64,000 nt of DNA from Microvirga sp. (GTDB taxonomy: Bacteria; Pseudomonadota; Alphaproteobacteria; Rhizobiales; Beijerinckiaceae). A program made the position numbers and the translations under genes. The notes beneath the pieces are model-generated. The model did not search any database. It had not been told where the DNA came from and was given only the letters and a program-made list of their open reading frames with translations. Shown one piece after another: positions 9,346-16,626 of this stretch. The stretch is taken from positions 1 to 64,000 of the forward strand of contig NZ_JACXAB010000020.1 in NCBI RefSeq assembly GCF_014699075.1, in the 5' to 3' direction. Numbering within the stretch: the first letter of the stretch is position 1; each line of letters opens with the position of its first letter.

Positions 9346-9862
9346 TCCGACTAAGCTTCGGATTGATACCAGATCATGGTAGCGGACCCATCAGTAGAAA
9401 CCCTTAATCCTGCAGATTTGAGGTGAGGTGTCGTCTTTTCTTGAGTGAAGGTCCTAGGCTGCGTCTCGTCATTATGTTGAACCAAGACCCAGCCGCCGGC
9501 TCACAGTTGCCTCTATTGGATGGCGCAAGCGTAAAGTGAGCCTTGGTCGGAATGCGGCCAAGGTTCGAACATTAAATTGAATTGCACTGTTCGGCGGGAA
9601 GGATAGTCAACGAACGCTGGGAACTCTCTGGGCTTTACTTGGCTGGCGGAACCAGAATCACGACGCTTGCTCAAGCCGTGAGGTCAGCTGACAGAGCCGT
9701 GATCTCCTACTCGGGTTGGAGTTCTTGAGGCGCAACCAATTGCTGTCCGGCGGGCCTGCTTGCTGAACCTCGTAGAACGCGTCGGATCATCGCATTTTCA
9801 GTTCTCCATTGACCTCTGTGTCATGCTAAGATGCTGGTATAGCCGTGACACGGAGGAGAGCG
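9346..9862. other. Gene-free stretch
   Basis: About 520 bases between divergent genes. I see no coding sequence, RNA or IS end. It presumably holds the promoters of the flanking genes. Confidence 0.35.
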
Positions 9863-10447
9863 ATGAGCAGGTCTCTCGTGGCGTTGGGTATCCTTGCGGC
9901 AAGCGCCTTTCTCATCCCGGCTGATGCAGTTGCCCAACGTAATGGGTTTGGGTTCCGAGGTGATGCACCAAGCTTCCGGAGTGGCGCAGGAGCGATGGTC
10001 CCCCGTCCCCCTATAGGCCGTTCCCCCAGGATCGGAATGGCAGGTCCACGCGGCTTTGGCGGTCCTGCGCTGGCCAGCCGGCCAAGCTTCCGTGGAGGCG
10101 CCGTCGACATTCGGCCTCGCGGCTTCCGTCCCACCATCGCCGGACCCGGCTTCCGCGGCTATGGCCGTGTTGTCAGTGTTGGTCGGCCTGCTTATCATGG
10201 CTACTATGGACGCGGCTGGCGCTACCCGTACTATGGCGGCTACTACGGCAGGGGCTATCCCCTTTATGGAGGCGCGTTAATCGCTGGCCTAACGCTCGGG
10301 GCGCTGAGCTATCCTTACTACGCCTATAGCTACCCATACCTCTACGCCGGCGCGACCTATGGCAGCGAGTGCTACTGGGTCCGACACCGGGTCATCGACC
10401 CTTGGGGCCGAGTTGTCCGCCGTCGTGTTCAGGTCTGCGAGTACTGA
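9863..10447 (+). CDS. Secreted Gly/Tyr/Arg-rich protein of unknown function
   Basis: A protein of 194 aa with a clear Sec signal peptide (SLVALGILAASAFLIPADAVA, cleavage near residue 25). A glycine/arginine/phenylalanine-rich region is followed by tyrosine-glycine repeats (YHGYYGRGWRYPYYGGYYGR, ~110-130) and one hydrophobic stretch. The C-terminal CYWVRHRVIDPWGRVVRRRVQVC has two cysteines that could form a disulphide. This architecture is common among Hyphomicrobiales envelope proteins of unknown role. I chose ATG 9863 over 9845 because of the strong GGAGGAG ribosome-binding site just upstream and a better signal peptide. Confidence 0.75.
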   Translation: MSRSLVALGILAASAFLIPADAVAQRNGFGFRGDAPSFRSGAGAMVPRPPIGRSPRIGMAGPRGFGGPALASRPSFRGGAVDIRPRGFRPTIAGPGFRGYGRVVSVGRPAYHGYYGRGWRYPYYGGYYGRGYPLYGGALIAGLTLGALSYPYYAYSYPYLYAGATYGSECYWVRHRVIDPWGRVVRRRVQVCEY

Positions 10448-10557
10448 GCCACTCCAGCTTCATCGGCTGGGCGGGGTCAACCCACCGAGTGAATCTGGGT
10501 CAGGGCCTGCAGGGGGCCTTACCGACTCCTCCTGCTGCGAGTTGCCTGGCCTGCCGG

Positions 10558-11308
10558 TCAGACAATGAACAAATAACTCATATCGCCTGCACTGCCTGAA
10601 CCGCGCAGAACCACCCCTGTCTCAAACCGATTGTCATTGTTTAGATCCGACAACAAATAGCCTCGGTCAGCCGTTGGATTGTACAGGAAAACATGGGCAA
10701 CGCTCGCGCTCGTGAACGTGCTTTCAGCCTGAGCCGCTGCCGCTGCGATTGAGGCCGCGGTTGTGCTGGCTTCACGATAGTTGGTCGACGTTCCTCGAAT
10801 ACTCATGTCGAGCCAGTCCACCGACGGATTCCAGTCGGCAATGGTATCTGAGCTTGTAGTCCTGATCTCGGAGGAGCCACGGTCAAAGACGAACACGTCC
10901 ACGCCTGTGCCGCCGACGAGCCAATCCCGCCCGTATCCACCCTCGAGCCAGTCATCGTTTGCTCCGCCATTCAGGTAGTCCTAGGCCGGAGCCGCCAAAG
11001 AGGTCGTCGTAGCCAGATCCGCCGTACAGGTCATCATTGCCAGCTTGGCCGAGCAGGACATCGTAGCCACTGCCACCGATGAGACGATCCTGTCCGGATC
11101 CCGCGTAAAGATCATCATCGCCCGTGCCGCCATTGATGTAGTCGTCACCGCTGCCGCCGAAAACGAGGTCATAGCCCCAGCCGGCATAGATATCGTCGTC
11201 ACCGCCATAGCCGTAGATGTCATCATCATCACCGAAGCCATAGATCATGTCATGGGCATTGGTGCCGTCGATGAGGTTCGGCCAGTCATCGCCATAGAGA
11301 ATTGCCAT
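10558..11308 (-). pseudogene. RTX-type calcium-binding repeat protein, frameshifted
   Basis: From the start at 11308 the protein begins MAILYGDDWPNLIDGTNAHD and runs through about ten GGxGxDxLx-type nonapeptide repeats, which form calcium-binding beta-rolls in type I-secreted proteins. Near 10980 the frame breaks within a repeat. Deleting one G in the CTAGGAC stretch restores LDYLNGGANDDWLEGG and continues into VDVFVFDRGSSEIRTTSSDT and a C terminus typical of RTX secretion signals. The reunited protein would be ~249 aa. A sequencing error or a real frameshift are both possible. No type I secretion genes are nearby. Confidence 0.75.
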
Positions 11309-11758
11309 GGTCCTCTCCGCATAGCAGCCCCGTTGACGCCTTACCCGTTCCCCACCAAAAGCGTGGAGCTATCTGGGTTTCCATCACCGCCCATAAAACG
11401 AGATCCTGCAGGCGCAAGTTTCGTATTCAGGCTCCGACGTCAGTACGAGCGATTATTATAGATGATATCGGTCACGATGTCCGGGTTTCCTAATGGTCAT
11501 TCACTCATTCTTGGGGGGCATTGGTGCATGGATCGTTAGCAGTGCTTGTGTAGTCGAGCGGTCATCGAAATAACCCGTCGGTCACCGCCATGCCCTTCCG
11601 ACACAATGCTGGCCGCCGCCATCGTAGCGGACAGGCGAAGCTCGAGGTGGCGAACTGGGCGGAATATGAAGCAGGTCAGGACGGACGCGGATGCACTGCC
11701 CTCCGAGTCCCTCGCCCACTTCATTGGAAGGGGCTCTCACCATTCGCTGCAATTAGCC
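11309..11758. other. Gene-free stretch
   Basis: About 450 bases downstream of the DUF1127 gene and upstream of the RTX gene. Only weak overlapping frames are seen. Nothing is recognised. Confidence 0.35.
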
Positions 11759-11908
11759 CTATCGGACCTGCCTTGCGACCTCAGCGATGTCGGGCCTGGT
11801 AAGGCCGATGTCGCACAGTTCACGGTCGGAGAGGGCATGCAACTGCCTTGCCGTCTCACGAGAACGCAGCCAGCGACGCAGGCTTGACAGAACAACTGAT
11901 AAAAACAT
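11759..11908 (-). CDS. DUF1127 micro-protein
   Basis: A 49-aa arginine-rich protein. After MFLSVVLSSLRRWLRSRETA it carries the DUF1127 signature RQLHALSDRELCDIGLTRPD (~21-40) and ends IAEVARQVR. DUF1127 proteins in alphaproteobacteria bind RNA or affect sRNA turnover and phosphate or C1 metabolism (family knowledge, e.g. CcaF1 in Rhodobacter). It lies ~60 bases downstream of an anti-Shine-Dalgarno sRNA candidate on the same strand, separated by a terminator hairpin. That matches the known association of DUF1127 genes with CcsR/cuckoo RNAs. Confidence 0.85.
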   Translation of the reverse strand: MFLSVVLSSLRRWLRSRETARQLHALSDRELCDIGLTRPDIAEVARQVR

Positions 11909-11964
11909 GACGCAACCTCAATAATGAGCCTACACAAGCGCAAGGGCGCCGCGAACTGGCAGTG

Positions 11965-12050
11965 AGAAAAAGGGCCACCTCTTGGGGTGGCCGAGTTTAG
12001 GGAGGAAACCCGCCACAGGGAGGCCGTGGCGGAGGAGGGGTCATCTACAG
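11965..12050 (-). ncRNA. Cuckoo-type (CCUCC-loop) small RNA candidate
   Basis: On the minus strand there is first CCCCUCCUCC (12040-12031). A hairpin GCCAC/GUGGC (12030-12012) follows with CCUCCC in its loop. The next hairpin, GGGUUU/AAACUC (12011-11993, with one G-U pair), again has CCUCCC in its loop. A terminator hairpin with a U tract closes it (11992-11967). Exposed CCUCC loops followed by a terminator are the hallmark of cuckoo/CcsR/alpha-r14 RNAs, which can mimic the anti-SD sequence or sponge regulators. The 5' end is estimated. The DUF1127 gene lies immediately downstream. Confidence 0.65.
11967..11992 (-). terminator. Rho-independent terminator of the sRNA
   Basis: Stem GGCCACC/GGTGGCC (11973-11992) with a 6-base loop. 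On the minus strand it is followed by CCTTTTTCTC. Confidence 0.8.
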
Positions 12051-12444
12051 CGCACTTGGCTCGAGACAAACCCGAAAGTGGTCGCCTCTGCCATGCGGAA
12101 TGAGCATGGAACGGACGGAGAGCATTTACCCTGCGTTAGCCTTTCCTTACCGAAGGAACCGATCAATCGCACGAGGGCTCTCCTTGCCCATCGAGAGTTC
12201 CCGCATCGATGTCCGAGAGCCCTAATTGCCCCAGCTTGAGGGTTTTCTTCGTTTGGGCAAAGGCCTCTCAGGTCATGTGTTTCGCCATCCTCGGGTGAGT
12301 CTCTGCCGTAATGGACCTGCCTGTCCGTGCAAGAAGCCCGGCTCGGATATCAAGTCTTTGCCTTGAGGAGGCTCGGCTTGCTTAACTCTCTAACAACCGT
12401 GCTTCTCTTACCTTGGCTCGGTGATCAAAAATCGGACGGCCTTC
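12051..12444. other. Mostly gene-free stretch
   Basis: About 390 bases. It must hold the sRNA promoter on the minus strand and perhaps the promoter of the small plus-strand gene at 12445. I could not identify either confidently. Confidence 0.3.
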
Positions 12445-12657
12445 ATGAAGAGGCAAGAGCACTCACCGGCCTACGTTCTCCAGATCAAGAGCCAGTGGCG
12501 GGTTGTCGTTCCTGTTCGCGGGAAGCTTACGCCCAAAGTACACACGACAGAGTTTCCTTCCCGCGCAAGCGCTGAAGCTTGGCTTTGCAGTGATGAGGGA
12601 GGGCGCCAGATTGATGCGTACCGAAGCCTTGGAGTTTTGAGCCGATCATCGCATTGA
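12445..12657 (+). CDS. Small protein of unknown function
   Basis: A 70-aa frame beginning MKRQEHSPAYVLQIKSQW. It has alternating hydrophobic and polar residues (WRVVVPVRGKL, VHTTEFPSRASAEAWLCSDE) like a short beta-hairpin plus helix. A GTG start at 12421 would add eight residues. The family is unrecognised. The pattern resembles small stand-alone proteins common in this group, but coding is not certain. Confidence 0.45.
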   Translation: MKRQEHSPAYVLQIKSQWRVVVPVRGKLTPKVHTTEFPSRASAEAWLCSDEGGRQIDAYRSLGVLSRSSH

Positions 12658-12777
12658 CCAGCGACCCGTCGCAGCTCCCGGTAAATGCTTGGGCATTTAA
12701 CGATGTTCGCAGAATCCCATAACGCTCCATCACAGGTGCTGCCTACACTCGCCTGAGCCTTTCAGAGGGGTTATGGC

Positions 12778-13146
12778 ATGAAGAGGTTGGTCACGGTCGC
12801 CGGTCCTGTCGCCACCGCGCAGATGGACGGGTATTTGCTTGAGGAGCGGCTCCTCGATCGCATCATGATCCAGGTTGTTGACAAGGGCGACGGGAACCTG
12901 GAGATCGCGTTCCATGAGAAGGATCAGCGCTACCTGTCGCAGTTCTCCGCTGTGCAGCAGGCCCAATGGCTTCATGAGGCGATGCTTCATGTCGAAGCAG
13001 GATGTCCTTTAGAAACACCGGATGGGAATTCCGCTTGGATCGCTGACGAGGCGCCACCAAGAGCTAGATCCTCCATCAAAGCCATGAGACCGGCACGGCA
13101 GAGACATGATCTGCCGCCTGGATTGGAGTTCCTAAGACGCGATTAG
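12778..13146 (+). CDS. Hypothetical protein, possibly truncated by IS110
   Basis: A 122-aa protein of unrecognised family. Residues 1-90 are well balanced (LLEERLLDRIMIQVVDKGDG, LEIAFHEKDQRYLSQFSAV). The last 30 residues are arginine/proline-rich and unlike the rest, and the stop lies right at the left edge of the IS110 element. The natural C terminus may have been replaced at the junction. A GAGGGG ribosome-binding site precedes the ATG. No signal peptide or TM segment is seen. Confidence 0.6.
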   Translation: MKRLVTVAGPVATAQMDGYLLEERLLDRIMIQVVDKGDGNLEIAFHEKDQRYLSQFSAVQQAQWLHEAMLHVEAGCPLETPDGNSAWIADEAPPRARSSIKAMRPARQRHDLPPGLEFLRRD

Positions 13147-13240
13147 GGGTCAGCGCAAGATCTGATGGGGGAGACGCCCCCCAACGGCCTCGGTGTGCCA
13201 AAGTGGAGGTGTTGATAAGCACCACTTGAGGGAGGCGTCT

Positions 13241-14263
13241 TTGGGACAGGTTAGCACGATTGGGGTGGATCTGGCGAAGAGCGTGTTCCAGGTTCACGGT
13301 GCCGATACATCGGGAGCGGTGCTGTTCCGCAGGAAGCGGCGGCGGCACCAGGTCCTTGCGTTCTTCTCGTCTCAGCCACCCTGCACAGTGGCCATGGAGG
13401 CTTGTAGCAGCTCGCACTACTGGGCCCGTGAGATCACAAAACTCGGTCATACTGTCCGGTTGATCTCACCGGCTTACGTCAAGCCCTTTGTTAAGCGGCA
13501 GAAGAACGATGCGGCCGATGCCGAGGCGATCTGCGAGGCGGCCCAGCGCCCGACCATGCGCTTCGTGGCTCCCAAAAGTGAGCAGGCTCAAGCGGCGGCG
13601 ATTGTGTTCAGAGCCCGTGATCTCCTGGTGAAACAACGAACTCAGATCATCAATGCCCTGAGGGGGCACCTGGCCGAGTTCGGGATTGTGGTGGCCAAAG
13701 GCCCAGCTCGTGTTCCGCAACTCGTGCGGGCTGTCGAGGATGCGGCCGAGCCGGTCCCAGAGCTCGCCCGACCCATCCTCCAGATGCTGATTGAGACGCT
13801 CCGAGGCCTGGACGAGCAGGTCACCCGTCTGGATCGTGAGATCGCCCAGCGGGCCAAGGAGGATGAGACGGCGCGTCGGCTGATGACCATTCCCGGGGTC
13901 GGTCCAGTGATTGCAGTGGCCCTTGCAGCACTGGCGCCGGCTGAGACCTTCAAGCGCGGGCGGGACTTTGCTGCCTGGGTCGGGCTCACGCCGTTGCAGC
14001 GCTCCACCGGCGGCAGGCAGAAGCTGGGTGCCACCTCGAAGATGGGCGAACGCACGCTGCGCCGCCTGCTGATCATTGGCGCGAACAGCATCTTGCTTCG
14101 GGTCGCCCGTCATGGCGCTCCCGCCGGATCGTGGATCACCCGCATGCTGGCGCGCAAGCCGCCGATGCTGGTGCGTGTGGCACTTGCCAACAAGATGGCT
14201 CGGATCGTCTGGGCGCTGCTGGCGAGGGGTGAGGTGTATCGGGCTCCGGCTGTGGGTGCGTAA
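13241..14263 (+). CDS. IS110-family transposase (IS1111-like)
   Basis: A 340-aa recombinase with an N-terminal RuvC-like DEDD domain (GVDLAKSVFQVHG ~8-20; KRQKNDAADAEAICEAAQRP ~85-104). A helical linker follows, then the C-terminal transposase_20 domain with IPGVGPVIAVALAALAP (~218-234) and the conserved serine region GLTPLQRSTGGRQKLGATSK (~248-267). IS110 transposases use a guide (bridge/seek) RNA made from a non-coding end of the element (established for the family). I chose TTG 13241 because it follows GAGGGAGG and matches the usual start (GQVSTIGVDLAKS). A longer frame opens at 13193. Confidence 0.93.
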   Translation: MGQVSTIGVDLAKSVFQVHGADTSGAVLFRRKRRRHQVLAFFSSQPPCTVAMEACSSSHYWAREITKLGHTVRLISPAYVKPFVKRQKNDAADAEAICEAAQRPTMRFVAPKSEQAQAAAIVFRARDLLVKQRTQIINALRGHLAEFGIVVAKGPARVPQLVRAVEDAAEPVPELARPILQMLIETLRGLDEQVTRLDREIAQRAKEDETARRLMTIPGVGPVIAVALAALAPAETFKRGRDFAAWVGLTPLQRSTGGRQKLGATSKMGERTLRRLLIIGANSILLRVARHGAPAGSWITRMLARKPPMLVRVALANKMARIVWALLARGEVYRAPAVGA

Positions 14264-14500
14264 GCACTCGCGGCCGCGAGGCTGTTGGGGCGCAGGAAGA
14301 GCAAAGGAGAGGTATGGCGCAACGGTCACTGAGACGGGATCAGACAAACCAGTTCAGGAACAGGCGCTTCGAGCGCGTAGATTTGATTGGGACCTGATCC
14401 GCGAACTCCCATCCGGGCCCGCGGCATGTGGAAAGCCGCAGACAAGGCCGCACACATGTCCGTATCTGACCTGCGCGTTGCACCAACCCGAAGATTCTTC
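14264..14500 (+). ncRNA. Candidate guide-RNA region of the IS110 element
   Basis: Non-coding right end after the transposase stop. In IS1111-group elements the guide RNA lies downstream of the transposase gene (family knowledge). The stretch is GC-rich with several short complementary segments. I could not assign loops. This is a positional inference only. Confidence 0.3.
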
Positions 14501-14511
14501 TTGCGTCACCA

Positions 14512-14545
14512 GGGGCGTCTACACATGTTCCTGATTTGCGCTAAG
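14512..14545. repeat. Tn3-family terminal inverted repeat
   Basis: Begins GGGGCGTCTACA and ends TTTGCGCTAAG, matching the GGGG...CTAAG pattern of Tn3-family 38-bp ends. It lies 60 bases beyond the stop of the Tn3 transposase remnant, the normal distance. Confidence 0.75.
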
Positions 14546-14606
14546 ATAGAACGAACAAAGAACCTGATCATCCATTCTGCAAAATGGGCCTCCATCGACG
14601 GGCTAT

Positions 14607-15055
14607 GCGGCGCGTGCCAGGGTCTTGGGCAGCCGCAAGGGCCGGAAGCCGTCTACGAGCACAGGCTGCTCGCCCCAGGCATAGGCCGGTGAGATTGATG
14701 TGCTCCCAACTCAGAGGCGACACGTGCTTGAGCACCTCAGGCGGGATGATCCGCCCCTGATAGCGGAGATGTTCCACAGCGTGCCCGAGATACACCGTAT
14801 TGCAGTGTACAATCGCGCTCACGACCAGGTTCAGCCCGGACGCCCGGAAGGCTTGGCTCTCTAACGAGCGATCACGGATTTCACCACGCTCATGGAAGAA
14901 CACGGCCCGTTTGAGCTTGTGGGCCGCCTCACCCTTGTTCAGGCTGGCCTGACAACGCCGCCGCAGAGCAGGGTCGGAACACCACTCGATCATGAACAGC
15001 GTGCGCTCGAGACGGCCGAGTTCGCGAAGGGCGCGGGTTTTGTCGCAAACACGCT
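14607..15055 (-). pseudogene. tnpA: Tn3-family transposase, C-terminal remnant
   Basis: The minus strand encodes [20 protein letters not shown], then [40 protein letters not shown] and [13 protein letters not shown], the conserved C-terminal third of Tn3 transposases. A frameshift near 14695 follows INLTG. The correct end, [19 protein letters not shown], lies in another frame and stops at ~14607. The N-terminal two thirds are missing, cut at about 15055 where IS6-like end sequences begin. The gene is not functional. Confidence 0.85.
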
Positions 15056-15176
15056 TTTTTACTTAGCTATACTGGAGAGCTCGCGCTAGCCGGTTGCTGC
15101 AGAACCAACAACTTAGCGCCACCCGCCGGGCCGAAGATCGCGCTTAAAAATGCTTATACTTCGAGTTTGCGACAGA
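15038..15176. mobile_element. Possible IS6-derived miniature element (MITE-like)
   Basis: About 139 bases bounded by GGTTTTGTCGCAAAC (15038-15052) and GTTTGCGACAGAATC (15162-15176). These are inverted copies of the IS6-type end GGTTCTGTCGCAAAC with one mismatch each. There is no coding content. No matching 8-base duplication is seen, so this may instead be two separate end relics. Confidence 0.35.
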
Positions 15177-15270
15177 ATCTCAAAATGCCTGCCCTTGAAC
15201 ATTCCTATCCCCACTGCTGTGACGGCGGCCATCGTAGCTGAAACTATGAAACAAAAGGTTTGCGAGCACC
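15177..15270 (-). mobile_element. IS6-family 5'-end remnant
   Basis: The minus strand encodes MFKGRHFE of an IS6 transposase start (near 15200-15180), preceded by the usual leader (CATAGTTTCAGC...) and a terminal repeat GGTGCTCGCAAACC ending at 15270. The rest of the transposase is deleted. Confidence 0.55.
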
Positions 15271-15289
15271 TCCTAGGAGGTGCTCGCAA
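15260..15289. repeat. 30-bp perfect palindrome at an IS6 end
   Basis: The half-site TTGCGAGCACCTCCT is followed directly by its exact complement. The outer 11 bases on each side look like inverted IS6 ends (GGTGCTCGCAA) abutting around the 8-base spacer TCCTAGGA. Confidence 0.8.
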
Positions 15290-15481
15290 CCCTCCATCAG
15301 GGATCCGGCTGCGCCTTCCTATAACTAGATAACATCTTGCCGATGCGTCAGAAGAGGCGGTGGGAGTTCTCGAATTAAGGCCTTGTAATGGCGCGGAAAA
15401 CTGTTACTATACTGATTGGTATGATATGCGGTCGAAAAGCCTCTGGCAGTTCCGCCGCCCAGGCCGCAGGATGGGAGAACA
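15290..15481. promoter_or_regulatory. TetR promoter region
   Basis: Contains the operator-like motif at 15405-15421 and the ribosome-binding site GGGAG just before the tetR start. No gene is seen. Confidence 0.4.
15405..15421 (-). promoter_or_regulatory. TetR/efflux operator-like motif, copy 1
   Basis: The minus strand reads TACCAATCAGTATAGTA. It matches TACCAACTGGTATAGTA at 21138-21154, upstream of the efflux adaptor gene, at 14 of 17 positions. It lies 61 bases before the tetR start. Confidence 0.65.
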
Positions 15482-16066
15482 ATGGGCCGTCATCGCGAAT
15501 TCGATGCTGACGAGGCGTTGCACATCGCGCTTCAAGTCTTTCGGCGCCGGGGTTATGAGGGCACTTCCATCTCTGACCTGACAGACGCCATGGGCATCAC
15601 ACGTCCAAGCCTCTATGCCGCATTTGGCAACAAGGAGGACCTGTTCCGCAGGACACTTGACCTCTACGAGCGCCGGCACCTGTGCTTCGCTCATGAAGCC
15701 CTTCAGGCCCCAACGGCGCGCGAGGCAGTCGAGCGGCTCCTGCGCGGCTATGTCGACGTCCTGACCGATCCCCTGAGCCCTCCTGGCTGTCTTGGCGTGA
15801 ATGGAGCTGTGGCCTGCAGCGAGGCGAGCGAACCCATCCGCGAGGAGCTCATCGCGCGCCGAATCGTCAACGAGAACAACCTGCGCAACCGTCTGGAAAA
15901 GGCACGCGCCGATGGCGATCTCCCCGCTAATGAGGATCCCGCCGATTGGGCTAGATATGTCGTATCGATTGGCCTCGGGATGGCCGTGAAGGCAGCCTCC
16001 GGAGCCTCACGCCAAGAGCTCCATCGTGTTGCCGACTTCGCCATGCGGAGCTGGCCGACGGCGTAG
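15482..16066 (+). CDS. TetR/AcrR-family transcriptional regulator
   Basis: A 194-aa regulator. The N-terminal HTH spans ~10-55 (ALHIALQVFRRRGYEGTSIS, ITRPSLYAAFGNKEDLFRRT). The C-terminal ligand domain has PPGCLGVNGAVACSEA (~100-115), typical of the TetR_C group near AefR/YxaF-type repressors. The RND pump genes lie 0.56 kb downstream on the opposite strand, and both promoters carry the same 17-base motif. It is therefore probably the pump's repressor and autoregulated (inference). GGGAG precedes the ATG. Confidence 0.9.
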   Translation: MGRHREFDADEALHIALQVFRRRGYEGTSISDLTDAMGITRPSLYAAFGNKEDLFRRTLDLYERRHLCFAHEALQAPTAREAVERLLRGYVDVLTDPLSPPGCLGVNGAVACSEASEPIREELIARRIVNENNLRNRLEKARADGDLPANEDPADWARYVVSIGLGMAVKAASGASRQELHRVADFAMRSWPTA

Positions 16067-16087
16067 ATCGAAGGCTGGACCTTTCCG

Positions 16088-16408
16088 TTAGCTTGATGCT
16101 CCGCCTTTGCGATCCACCGCCAGGCTGGCCGGAATGACGGCCGTTCCAAACCGCACAGTCGCCTCGATTGTGCCGCCCGGCTGCACGGCCCTCGCTAAGC
16201 CCTCAATCTCGATCCAAAGCGCCTCCCCATCCATTGGAAGGACTTGGCCGGGAGCGACGGGAATGGTGTCCAATGCCGTCGTCACGCCGTTGCCGAGGGA
16301 TGCGACAATCCGGGAGTGCTGGGCTTGGGTGACCGGAATTCCGGCAAACACGATTGTTTCCGCACTCCGGTTCTCCAGCAGAAACGTAATCTGTACCCGG
16401 CCTTTCAT
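16088..16408 (-). pseudogene. Probable decayed periplasmic PCu(A)C-like copper chaperone
   Basis: The open frame is 106 aa (MKGRVQITFLLENRSAETIV, GQVLPMDGEALWIEIEGLAR). It resembles the C-terminal two thirds of the PCu(A)C/DUF461 cupredoxin-like chaperone fold. The upstream minus strand in other frames encodes a signal-peptide-like VILAALLFVTG and SENIEAEEDCRITNDVVLTG, suggesting at least two frameshifts (near 16490 and 16410). The usual copper-ligand Met/His pattern is not evident, so the family call is weak. An intact short cytoplasmic protein is the alternative. Confidence 0.4.
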
Positions 16409-16626
16409 CTTTAAGGGTCAGACACGCGGGCCTGTCAGGACAACGTCGTTCGTAATCCGACAATCTTCTTCGGCCTCGATGTTTTCGGACAGGGGCGCCA
16501 GTCACAAACAGCAGCGCAGCCAAGATGACGGGCTGGAAGGTTTTTCAAAAGCGATCCATGGAAACAATCCGTCCTCTGCAGGAGTGCCCGAGGAGCGCCG
16601 CCTGATGCTGCGCCCCTCGCGTCTGC

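Larger units (their letters stand above)
13150..14500 (+). mobile_element. IS110-family (IS1111-like) insertion sequence, limits approximate
   Basis: Contains one transposase (13241-14263), a short left end with small hairpins (e.g. GGGGGAGACGCCCCCC, 13167-13182), and a ~240-base non-coding right end that stops close to a Tn3 terminal repeat at 14512. IS110 elements lack classical inverted repeats, so the exact ends cannot be read from one copy. Confidence 0.6.

Noticed and set aside
11546..11887. 113-codon plus-strand frame
   Set aside because: It overlaps the DUF1127 gene on the other strand, which has a clear family signature.
13466..14347. 293-codon minus-strand frame
   Set aside because: Antisense of the IS110 transposase.
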